Positions 25,141 to 34,709 of a stretch of DNA of 64,000 nt are shown piece by piece. The translations under genes and the position numbers were made by a program. The stretch lies in assembly GCF_949628265.1 (NCBI RefSeq), contig NC_088786.1, positions 33,315,681-33,379,680 of the forward strand, read 5' to 3'. Source of the stretch: Cloeon dipterum (Eukaryota > Arthropoda > Insecta > Ephemeroptera > Baetidae). Within the stretch, counting starts at the first letter, position 1, and each line of letters begins with the position of its first letter. The notes below the pieces were generated by a model. The model did no database searches. It saw nothing but the letters and a program-made list of their open reading frames with translations, and had not been told where the DNA came from.

Positions 25141-25470
25141 GAATATAATTAAAACCAGGCTTCATCCTCGTTGTCAATAAAAAAGAAATTCGTCGTCTTT
25201 ATTCCTCGACTAGTTTTTTAACAAAGGGGTGGCTTAGAATTTTTTACATTTGCGGTCTTTGGAGCTTGCCTCATGAATAGGTGGGTGTTTGTAAGAATTG
25301 TATGGAATTTTTTGTGATTTTAGATGTGATATTATTGCATTGTTGTATTTGATTGTAATTGTAACTCATGATTAGGACGTTTGTGATGACGTCGAAACTG
25401 GTCGAGGAATCAAGACGACGAATTTATATTTTATTGACAACGAGGATGAAGCCTGGTTTTAATTATATTC
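25141..25470. mobile_element. Inverted-repeat element, ~75 bp arms
   Basis: The left arm 25141-25214 is the reverse complement of the right arm 25396-25470, apart from a few mismatches. Shared landmarks are AACCAGGCTTCATCCTCGTT and CGTCGTCTT(T/G)ATTCCTCGA. The loop is ~180 bp and has no coding capacity. The short ACGAATATT outside each arm may extend the inverted repeat. It fits a non-autonomous DNA transposon or the ends of a degraded element. No target-site duplication was identified. Confidence 0.65.
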
Positions 25471-26069
25471 AAAATTTACGAATATTCCAGAGAATATTTT
25501 ATCAGAATGATCAGAGAATATTCTGTGACCTATTCAATACTAGTCCTAGAATAAATATTTTCTGATATTGTCACAACGTTCTGGATTAATCCGGATTAAT
25601 TTTGGACAATAAATTTCCGGGCGGGAGTTTAAATTTAAACCGCACGCTGCAACAAAATATTTTATCAGGTTCTAATAAAGATAAGACCCCAACAAGTATA
25701 AGAAAAATATCAGTTTGGTAGGTTGGTACAGACTGCAGAGAGATGGAATTGTATATCTTGACCCCGCATCAAGGTTATAATGTTGATGCGTTTTGTGTGG
25801 ATCTTGATAAGATACATAGATAACAGCCCCTTTTCTACTGGATAGCACACACAAAAGCTATAGAGGTCTGAGCGAGCCGCGCCGCCTTTTTTGCTCAAAT
25901 TTTGAGTCGGGTACTATTTTAAAAACTGCGACTTCCATTGAAAAAATGCCGCTGTGAAGGTTTTCATGTACCGATTACTTTGCTAAAATTTCATTAAGAT
26001 GGATTTTTTAAGAAATTCCATTATAATCTTAAAGTAAAAAATTGGAAATTTTCTTTTTCCTTACTTTTG
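25471..26069. other. Gene-free stretch between two mobile elements
   Basis: AT-rich sequence with no supported feature. Confidence 0.35.
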
Positions 26070-26374
26070 CAACTCGAAATCTCGTGTTCTAACCACTATA
26101 ATTGCAAAAAAATAACCCTTGTTGAACTAGTCTTCACCTTCCCTAAGCAACTGAAGGGTTTCGGGGTGTTTACCCTCCACCTCAAACCCTGAAGTTTCTA
26201 CTTCATCGAAAAAGTAAAAAATTCTACGCCTATCTGGATTTTTATATAATATTTTGCATTAATTTAATTTAAAAAAAAAATCATGTTTTAGGTTAAATAT
26301 TTTTAGGCCCACAGAGGAAGCATGATAAAAATTTTAATATCAAAATTGCAGCAACGGGGTTGAAAGGGGATGGG

Positions 26375-26382
26375 GTAAGCAC
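26375..26382. repeat. Target-site duplication of hAT element, left
   Basis: GTAAGCAC, identical to 27201-27208; eight bases, the length typical of hAT insertions. Confidence 0.85.
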
Positions 26383-27200
26383 TAGTGCGTTCTTCGGGAG
26401 CAAATTTTTCTCCCTGGGAGTCCCGGTCCCGAAAAAATGTTTCCTGTTACCGGAATTTCCTGGTGCCCTTACCAAATATTTTTCCCGGGAATTCCCGCTC
26501 CCGACTCTTATTTCCCGATCCTTCCCGCTCCCGATTTCCCGCCAAAAATTTTAAAATCGAAAGTAGACACCAGCAATGTGCGTTGATAATTTTTAATTCT
26601 TAGCTCTCATATTTACAAATACAAACTTACTATGATCTTTTATTTTCCGTGTTGAAGTTATAAATTATACTTTTCTTTAATAAAAAAATCCACGGAGGCA
26701 ATTTTTACTGGTCAACGTTAAATACCAAGTTTTAAATAAAATTCAATTTTCTGTAGATGCAGAGATTACTAAAACAAAACCTAAAAAACTGCATTTGATT
26801 TAGATCAATAACTTTTCTCCCGATTATTTTAAGTGGCGTGAATCATCAATGAAAGAAAATTCTGTATTCTGTAATATTTTTAGTTGAAGTGAATGACAAA
26901 AAAGAAATATTACAGCTTGAACTCCGCAAATTGAAATTAGGACAGTTCATAAAGTTATCAAACTGTGAAAAATATCTAATATACAAAACATTCCTAACAA
27001 TTTTTTTAATCATTCTAGGAAAATTAAAAGCGAGTTGTGAATATGAATTTTGACTAGGTTCCCAGGAATTCCCGCTCCCAGCAAAACTTTCCCGCTCCCG
27101 TCCCGACCGTGTCTCCCGCCTAAAAATTTGGGTCCTGGCGCCGGGAATTCCCGGGAGATTCCGGGAGTCCTGAGACATTCCCGTCCCGGCGAACGCACTA
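26383..27200. mobile_element. Non-autonomous hAT transposon, 818 bp
   Basis: The ends are perfect inverted repeats: TAGTGCGTTC at the left and GAACGCACTA at the right. They fit the hAT terminal consensus (C/T)A(A/G)NG and are flanked by an identical 8 bp target-site duplication. Both subterminal regions are rich in CCCGGGAATTCCCG- and TTCCCGCTCCCG-type motifs, which look like repeated transposase-binding sites. The middle is AT-rich. No frame in the element resembles a transposase, so it depends on an autonomous relative elsewhere. It sits inside copy 1 of repeat B, whose neighbouring copy gives the uninterrupted sequence. Confidence 0.87.
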
Positions 27201-27208
27201 GTAAGCAC
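27201..27208. repeat. Target-site duplication of hAT element, right
   Basis: GTAAGCAC, identical to 26375-26382. Confidence 0.85.
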
Positions 27209-27369
27209 CCCCTAAACACTTTTAGGTGCTTAGTGGCGGTCGAGACGAGTCTAACACGGTGGCTATTTTTTTTTGCAATTCTAATGTTTAGAACCCGACA
27301 TTAGGAGTTTAAAAAAATGAAATTTTAACGATTCCTATCTATTTTTTTCGGTTTTTTGGTTTCTTTATT

Positions 27370-27690
27370 TGCACCGCCAAATCTCGGGTTCTAAGCATCA
27401 TAATTACATAAACTACCCACTGTTGGGCTCGCCTCCACCTCCTCTGAGTACCTGAAGGGTGAAGGGATGTTTGCTCTGCTCCCCAAAGTTGACATATTAC
27501 AGTTTACAGTGCGCAGTGAGCGACGCCAGCAAACGGTCTTTGCTTTTATCAAAATTTTAGCGCTGGGGATGAAAGGGGATGGGAGCATGCACCTTCTAAA
27601 CCCTTCAGCTGCTCGGAAGCAAGAGGTCGAGATGAATCTAATGGTTGGTGGTTTTTGCAATTCTGACAATTAGAACCGGAGATTTGGAAG
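27370..27690. repeat. Repeat B, copy 2 (uninterrupted)
   Basis: Aligns with copy 1 at 26070-27308. At the place where copy 1 carries the hAT insertion, copy 2 reads GGGATGGGAGCATGCACC without a break. Confidence 0.65.
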
Positions 27691-28495
27691 AAGTACAAAT
27701 AACCCAAAAAATCGAAAAACGTCATGTTTTTTATTTTATTTTTGTAGTGGAATTTCTTGAAATCTAATAATAAAACCACTCCAAAATTATCAGCCTGCTA
27801 ATTTTGCTGCGGCGAGAACTGTTCTGAACTAATTTTAATTTGAAAAGAAAAGGATATTTCTCGTTCCGTGTGAAAAAACCTGAAAACGACCAGATTCCAG
27901 TTTCCATTTTCGGTTCCCTGTCTTGAGATACGCTCTTTTTGTCTGATAGGAAAAAAACAAAAAAGCTAATTAATTTGTGAAACCTAATTATTACCATCTT
28001 AAAAAACAATTTTGGGAAAAAATTGTTAGAAAAAATCAATTCAGAAACGTGATTAATTTGTGATACTCGAGCCGCGCCGCGAGCCAGCAGCCGCCTATTT
28101 AGCTTATTATAGGCGAGCCGCCGCAGCCGCGAGATTTAGGCGGCTAAGCCGGTTTCGCCAGCAGCCGACAAAAATTGGGCAGCTCAAACCTCTAGCTATG
28201 AATGAACACGCGCTGAGCAATTTGCTCTTTTTATCACACCCCCACGGTGCGGGAATGAGTCGCTCCGCTCTCTGCCGACCAATGCGCCGCTTCAGCTTGA
28301 GCTCAGCTCTCACTCAGCTGTGGAAGCGAAAATAGTAAGCTGCCGTCCGTGCAAAAATCCGCATATTATCTCGTCGCTGTCGGCACAATCACGTGGAATC
28401 AGGTACAGCCGTCTTTGACACATAAATTAGCTGTCACTTGCGCTGCACACGTCGCTTAATCTGCTGGTGGTGCTGTTTGCTCGGTAGGAATTACG
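27691..28495. promoter_or_regulatory. Upstream region of the first CTH gene
   Basis: The first ~370 bp are AT-rich with no feature. From about 28060 to 28495 the sequence becomes GC-richer with GCCGCGCCGCGAGCC-type runs, like a promoter-proximal region. The start codon of CTH follows at 28496. No TATA box is evident. Confidence 0.4.
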
Positions 28496-31400
28496 ATGGC
28501 AGAAATTGGATTTTTGAAGCAAGAGCCAGGTTACGCGACCAAGGCAATCCATGAGGGTCAGGAGCCGAGTCAGTGGAATTCTAGGGCCATCGTCCCGCCG
28601 ATTACCCTAGCCACCACCTTCGAGCAGGATGCCCCGGCAAAGCATAGGGTAAAATACACGTAATTCGTTTTTTCGAGTGCAGAAGGTAATCCCGAAGACG
28701 AGTTTTTATTTCTTATCTAAAAATCCAGCAAATAGAATTAAGCGTTAATCACAATTTGATATTGAAAATTCCCAAACATAGCATTATCGCTTGTTTTTCA
28801 TAATTGAGCAGAGGTTTTTAATGGACTTTCAATAATTGACATGTTTGTCTTTTAAACCATTTTGTTCAAAGGTAATAACAATAAATCATTCACTCAGGTA
28901 TTTTTCATGTATATATCTATGTTTTGCACGCAGATATATAGTGCGGAATGTGAAATAATGCGTGCACAACATTATGAAATACTTGAGTGAATATCTCCCT
29001 ACTATATAATACCCGATCGGAACACACTTTTGAGCACGCAAGGGGCGGGGGTGGGGGTGGGGGGAGGGGGGGCCAAGTGCGGAAGTTGGGCAAGAGGTTT
29101 TTCCTCTGGGCCCCATAGGGGCCCGGTGGGCCCCTTCGAAGCAGGAGGCGTCCCTATCTCCTAATGTAAAAAAATGGGCAAATCGGGGCCGATCGTGCCG
29201 AAAGTCGGCATGTCGACGCGCGGTACCCGAAAAGTGAGGAAACAAGCGTAAAACCCGACATTTTTACCATAGGCGAATTTAAAAAAAAATAAAACGAAAA
29301 ACGCCTTTTTCGAGGGTTCCCCGGGGGCGGCGGGGGCTGCGTGGGGGATGGAGGGTCGAAACCGGCGCCATCGGAAGCGGAATTTAACCCCGAGGTGGGC
29401 CCGCACCGGTTTTTGCCCGTACGTCCCATAGGAGCCGAGATATAAAAATAAAAAGCCGCAAAAACGTGGTTTGGACAATAATTATTTTTTTCGAGGGGCC
29501 CCCGCAGAGCCCCACGACGACGTACGGCCCGCCGCGACCCCTCATTCGACGCGGGCCGCGATTAGCTTCATTTTGATGTGCGGGTTTGTCATCCTGCTGC
29601 AACCGCACGGAAGGTGGAAGGGCAGAAAGGGTAAAAAACAGGCAAAAGTCGAAGCTCCCATAAGAATAACCCACGTTTTTCGAATGACCTGAGGAAAATT
29701 CCAAGATAGCCAAAAATTAAGTTTGCCCAAAAAACTAAGGCACAGCGAGTATGAAATCCGGGTGACCTCGTCAGGGTCACCGGTGACCCTTCAAAGTTGA
29801 AAAACGTCATTTTTCGGTACTCGGGGGCAACCCGCAATTTGAATATGGGCCCCAGGGCCCCCAAACTCGAGATTCGTGCAGGCGACGACTGGGGGAGGCC
29901 GACGGTGTGCGGAAAAGATTTTTCCGCCCCATAGCGAAAAAGTTATTAACCGGGCAAATTTTGCCCATTTTCCCTTCCACACCATTTGGGCAGGCATAAC
30001 TTCGGACCTGAGAAAAAATTCAAAAAAATGGCTCTAGAGTCGATGCGGAATTTATCCCCGAACATTTTAAGACCGAATTCGACCTGATCGGTTGAAAACC
30101 CTGGGACGAGTAGGCTTTGGCGCGCGGCGCGGAAGGGTTTTTTAGCTCCCATAAGCTTAACATGGGAAATAAGAATTCGGATTTCGGGCCGAAAAAAATT
30201 ATTTTGGGCCGCGATTGCTGTGCCACGCTCTTCCGCCCGGCGAAGAGTCCCCGCAAACCGAATTTGGCGGAAATCCGTGCCATAGGCGAATTACGGCGGC
30301 GCATCGAACATCCGCGATTTCCCCAGCACGAAAATGAACAGGCTGAAAAAACGCGCATCGGCGCCGCGGAGCCGCCCGCCGCTGAATCTCGAATTTGACC
30401 ATCGCAAACCCACGGCTGGGTGCGCGGGGGTCTGAATCCAAATTTTTACCATCGTAGCTCCTCCAAAATTCGATTTAGAGGCGATTTTCGGTTTTGGGTG
30501 TGCAAAACGTGTGCACGGCGGCAGCGTGCTGCGGCGCGGCACCGTGCCGCACACATTTATTTTTGCCAAAATTCGAGTATTAGCCGCAGAATCGACCGCG
30601 ACCTCTCATTCGAAAGGGCCCGCCGAGCGCTTCAACCTGGCGCGGTCAAACGACCTTCCCCAGGGTCCCCCGACCTGAGACCCTTCCGCAGGCAGAATTT
30701 AACCGCGTTTTCCGCTTTTCCCACCAAGTTTGACGCTGCTTTGCGTCCACCGGCCGCACTTCGGACCACCAACCTTCCCCAGGTCGCCAACCCTGAGCAC
30801 CTTCACTGCGCGATTCGGCCGGCCGCAACCACTCACTTAGCTTCTTTTGGCGCATTTAGAGTGCGAAGAAGTGCGAATCGAACTCGCGCGGGCGGAGCAG
30901 CGTGCATTGCAGGCGCATTTCGCCCGCTGCAAACACACATTCTGCGGCGCGGCACACTGCCGCACGGATTTATTTTTGCCAAAATTCGAGTATTCGCCGC
31001 AGAATCGACCGCGACCCCTCATTCGAAAACGCCCGCCGAGCGCTTTAACCTGAAGCATCCGGCCGCCCTTCCCCAGGGTCCCCCGACCTGAGACCCTCCC
31101 GCAGGCCGAATTTAACCGCGTTTTCTGCGTTTTCCACCAAGTTTGAGGCAGCTTTTCGCCAACCAGCCGCACTTCAAACCACAACCCTTCCCCAGGTCGC
31201 CCACCCTGAGCACCTTCACTGCGCGATTCGGCCGGCCGCATCCACTCATTTCGCTTCCTTTGGCGCATATAGAGTGCGAAAAAGTGCGAATCGCGTTCGC
31301 GCAGGCGGCGCAGCGTGCACTGCAGATGCATTTCGCCGGCCGCACGGATTTATTATTGCCAAAATTCGAGTTTTCGCCGCACGGTCGACCGCGACCCCTC

Positions 31401-34400
31401 ATTCCAAAGCGCCCGCCGAACGCTTTAACCTGACGCAACCGGCCGCCATTCCCCAGGGTCCCCCGACCTGAGATTCTTCCGCAGGCCAAATTTAACCGCG
31501 TTTTCGGCGTTTTCCACCAACTTTGCCGCTGCATTTCGTTAATTAGCCGCACTTCGGACCACACACCTTCCCCAGGCCGCCCACCCTGAGCACTTTCACT
31601 GCGCGATTCAGCCGGCCGCGACCACTCATTTCGCTTCCTTTGGCGCATTTAGAGTGCGTAAAACTGCGAATCGCGTTCGCGCAAGCGGCGCAGCGTGCAC
31701 TGCAGGCGCGTTTCGCCCGCCGCACGGATTTATTTTTGCCAAAATTCGAGTTTTCGCCGCACGGTCAACCGCGACCCCTCATTCGAAAGCGCCCGCCGAG
31801 CGCTTTAACCTGAGGCAACCGGCCGCCCATCCCCAGGGTCCCCCGACCTGAGACCCTCCCGCAGGCAGAATTCAATCGCGATTTTCGGAATTTTGAGGCA
31901 AGTTTGAGGCACCTTTGCGTCGACCAGCCGCACTTCAAACCACCAACCTTCCCCAGGCCGCACACCCTGAGCACCTTCACTGCGCGATTCAGAAGCCCGC
32001 AACCACTCATTTCGCTTCCTTTGGCGCATTTAGAGTGCGAAAAAGTGCATTTCGCATTCGCGCGGGCGAGCGGCGAAGCACTGCAGGCGCATTTCACCCG
32101 CCGCACGGATTCTTTTTTGCCAAAATTTGAGTATTTGCCGCAGAATCGACCGCGACCCCTCATTCGAAAGGGCCCGCCGAGCGCTTACACCTGGCACGGT
32201 CAAACGACCTTCCCCAGGGTCCCCCGACCTGAGACCCTCCCGCAGGCCGAATTTAACCGCGTTTTCGGCGTTTTCCACCAAGTTTGCCGCTGCATTTCGT
32301 TAAATAGCCGCACTTCGGACCACCAACCTTCCCCAGGTCGCCCACCCTGAGCACTTTCACTGCGCGATTCGGCCGCCCGCAACCACTCATTTCGCTTCGT
32401 TCTTCGCATTTAGACGACGTAAAAGTGCGAATCGCATTCGCCCGCCGCACAAGACACATTCAAAATCATTTTTTCGCCGTAATTCGAGTATCCATCGCAG
32501 CGTCGACCACGACCCCTCATTCGAAAGCGCCCGCCGAGATCTTCAACCCGCCGCGATCGGCCGACCTCTTCTCAGGGTCCCCCGACCTGAAATCCTCGAA
32601 TTGACCGTCACGGTCTTTGCCGCACGACCAACGGACCGGCGGAGCGATTTTCGCGCGCGACCCCTCCCCGGAGGCGTCTCACCTTCGCGCGCACCCCCAA
32701 ACCACCCCGGCCGACCTTTCTCAGGGTCCCCCGACCTGAAACCATGGAATTGAGCGCCACGGTCTCCGCCGCGCGACCAACCGACCGGCGGACCGATTTT
32801 CGCGCGCGACCCCTCTCCGGAGGGTTCTCGCCGTGGCGCGCACCCCCTCTACCTCCCCTGCGACCTTTCTCAGGGTGGCCGACCTGAAATCTCTCATTGT
32901 GCCGCCTTTCTCGTCGTTTCCGGCGCCGAAGGCGCCGTCGGCCCCCTCCGGTGCTCGGGGGGGCCCCGGAGCGCCCCCGCTCGGTGTTTGGGGGGGTGGT
33001 AGTTGCCGCCCACCCCCGAGTAAACCCCCAACACCGACGCGAAGCGCTACAGCGCTTGTTTGGAATACATAATATAACACAAAGTTAAAAAAAAAATATT
33101 TTTGTATTTAATTATAAGAAAAGCAGATGACGCAACGCTCGATAAAAGTGTCAGTAAATTAATGTGGTAAATTATAGGGCTATGAGTACGGCCGCAGCGG
33201 AAATCCGTCTCGCAATGTACTGGAAAAATGCCTTGCTGCTCTAGATGGAGCAAAGCACGGTAAAATTAATATTTTTCATCTTGTATAGGAATGTTATTTT
33301 AACTCAATTCAACAGGATTGTGCTTTTCCTCTGGCCTGGGAGCCACTACCGGGCTGGTCCACTTGTTGAGCGGCGGCGACCATCTTCTTTCCGTAGACGA
33401 CGTTTATGGCGGCACCGGGCGCTACTTCAGGCAGTGTGCAACCAAATTTGGAATCCAAGTCGACTTTGTTGACGCCACCAAATTGGAGCTTTTGGAAAAG
33501 GCGATCAAGCCTAATACCAAGGTTGATTAATTGCACTACATGAGAAGGAAAACATTTTAATTAATATAATTAAATAGATGGTGTGGATCGAGTCGCCGAC
33601 AAACCCACTGATGAAGGTAATCGACATCAAAGCTGTTTCCGATATCTGCAAGCAACACCCGGACATCATCCTCGTCGTGGACAACACCTTCCTCACTTCG
33701 TACTTCCAAGTAAAAATAGCTTAGCTACTGGCTTGCGAAAAATGCATAATTTGAACTCTCTAGCGGCCCTTGTCACTTGGAGCTGACGTTGTTATCTACT
33801 CGCTGACCAAGTACATGAACGGCCATGCTGATGTAATCATGGGCGCTGTTACGACCAGCAATGATCAGCTGCATGACCGTCTCCGCTTCATCCAGAATGG
33901 TAAAATTTCTCTGACTCCCTGAATAACCCCAAACTTTAAATGAAATTGTTATTTTTAAATTCGTTTGAATTATATTAATTGAAACTGAATTTCCATCAGC
34001 TGCTGGAATCGTGCCTTCGCCATTTGACTGCTACATGGTGAACCGCAGTCTGAAGACGCTGGAGCTGCGCATGCGGCAGCACATGACCAACGGGTTGGCG
34101 GTGGCCAGGGCGCTGGAGGCCCATCCGCAGGTGGAGAAGGTGCTGCACCCAGCCCTGCCCAGCCACCCCCAGCATGAGATCGCCAAGAATCAGTGCTACG
34201 GCCACAGCGCCATCTTTTCCTTCTACATCAAGGGAGGAATCGAGCATTCCAATGCCTTCCTCAAGAACCTGAAACTCTTCTACCTGGCCGAGAGCCTTGG
34301 AGGATTTGAGAGTCTTGCTGAGCTTCCGTAAATAGATCGATTGGAGTTAAATGAGTGCGGTATTAAGTCGGGCAAATATTTTAGATGCGTCATGACCCAC

Positions 34401-34604
34401 GCGTCTGTTCCTGAAGAAGCACGGAAGGAACTGGGAATTTCCGATACCTTGGTTCGGCTCTCAGTCGGTCTCGAAAACCCAGAAGATCTGGTCGCAGATG
34501 TCAAACAAGCTCTGGACGTTGTGGTAAGGAAGAGTTGAAAAATAATTAAAGGCTCAATTTTAATATAAATAATATTATTTCTCTTGCAGGCTGCCATGAA
34601 GTAA
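28496..34604 (+). CDS. CTH: Cystathionine gamma-lyase, paralogue 1
   Basis: A PLP enzyme of transsulfuration that splits cystathionine into cysteine, 2-oxobutyrate and ammonia, and can release H2S from cysteine. Eight exons: 28496-28648, 33178-33259, 33316-33521, 33578-33709, 33764-33899, 34000-34327, 34385-34523 and 34590-34604, giving 396 residues, a normal length. The PLP lysine is K207 in YSLTKYMNGHAD. Active-site residues match human CGL: R57 in YGRSGNP, Y109 and R114 in DDVYGGTGRYFR, and E334 in LAESLGG (human R62, Y114, R119, E339). Intron 1 is 4.5 kb and carries a GC-rich repeat island; all the others are 54-100 bp. The frame appears to stop after SLAELP, but a 57 bp GT-AG intron removes that stop and restores the normal CVMTHASVP segment. 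Confidence 0.95.
28885..29000. repeat. Short fold-back in CTH intron 1
   Basis: CACTCAGGTATTT near the left end is mirrored by AAATACTTGAGTG near the right end, giving an imperfect inverted repeat of ~115 bp just before the GC-rich island begins. It may be a remnant MITE or an island boundary. Confidence 0.4.
29041..29074 (+). other. G-run tract with quadruplex potential
   Basis: Five or more runs of four to eight G separated by single bases on the plus strand, which is the sense strand of the CTH pre-mRNA. This pattern can form a G-quadruplex in DNA or RNA. Confidence 0.6.
30480..32572. repeat. ~380 bp tandem array (five to six units)
   Basis: The landmark CAGGGTCCCCCGACCTGA recurs at 30661, 31074, 31454, 31834, 32215 and 32573. 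Spacings are 413, 380, 380, 381 and 358 bp. Other landmarks keep the same spacing: GACCCCTCATTC, CCCGCCGAGCGCTT, TTGCCAAAATTCGAGT and CACTTTCACTGCGCGATTC. The 413 bp unit contains a ~33 bp insertion (30930-30962). Neighbouring units look about 85-95 percent identical by eye, consistent with unequal exchange. Confidence 0.9.
32573..32890. repeat. 149 bp tandem sub-array
   Basis: The same CAGGGT...CCGACCTGA landmark occurs at 32573, 32722 and 32871, exactly 149 bp apart. The 149 bp unit has its own interior (ACGGTCT.CGCCGC, GATTTTCGCGCGCGACCCCT) that is largely absent from the 380 bp unit. Confidence 0.85.
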
Positions 34605-34657
34605 GCAGGCATGACATACATCGTCACAATTTTTTAAAGAAAATTTGATTGCTACAA

Positions 34658-34663
34658 AATAAA
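34658..34663 (+). terminator. Polyadenylation signal of CTH paralogue 1
   Basis: AATAAA 53 bp past the stop codon, about 47 bp from the MYSM1 stop on the other strand. Confidence 0.6.
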
Positions 34664-34709
34664 AAATGAATGTTGATACTTTTGGAAAATCTGATTTTAA
34701 TTGCCTACT

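Larger units (their letters stand above)
26070..27308. repeat. Repeat B, copy 1 (interrupted by the hAT element)
   Basis: Once the inner hAT element and one target-site copy are removed, about 410 bp remain that align along their length with 27370-27690. Landmarks: ATCTCG.GTTCTAA near the start, ACTGAAGGGT in the middle, GAAAGGGGATGGG before the insertion point, and TTTTGCAATTCT followed by TTAGAACC at the end. Start and end are imperfect inverted copies of each other (GGTTCTAA / TTAGAACC), suggesting that repeat B is itself a MITE. Confidence 0.65.
29020..33055. repeat. GC-rich repeat island inside CTH intron 1
   Basis: About 4 kb of strongly GC-rich, CpG-rich sequence starts and stops abruptly within an AT-rich intron. 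It opens with a G-run tract (29041-29074). 29100-30450 holds loosely repeated, diverged units sharing a CCATAGG- or CCATAAG-type motif, seen at about 29114, 29267, 29425, 29657, 29930, 30147 and 30279. Clear tandem arrays follow. Several long open frames on both strands result from GC richness and repetition: they share no coding signature and shift between units. No transposase, reverse transcriptase or rRNA sequence was recognised. Confidence 0.75.

Noticed and set aside
28886-29478. Overlapping minus-strand frames with Gly/Pro-rich peptides
   Set aside because: Low-complexity products of G/C runs at the island's left edge; no coding signature.
30420-31091. Long plus-strand open frame (223 codons) and similar overlapping frames on both strands through 30-32.5 kb
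   Set aside because: They lie in the GC-rich tandem array, occur in several frames at once, repeat with the unit and change frame between units. The composition explains the lack of stops.
30661-32890. Regular repeats that could suggest a CRISPR array
   Set aside because: Units of 149-413 bp that are similar throughout, without short repeats and unique spacers, in an animal nuclear genome.
34316-34333. Apparent premature stop in CTH paralogue 1 after SLAELP
   Set aside because: It is the 5' end of a 57 bp GT-AG intron (34328-34384); splicing restores the conserved CVMTHASVP segment in frame, so the gene is not broken.
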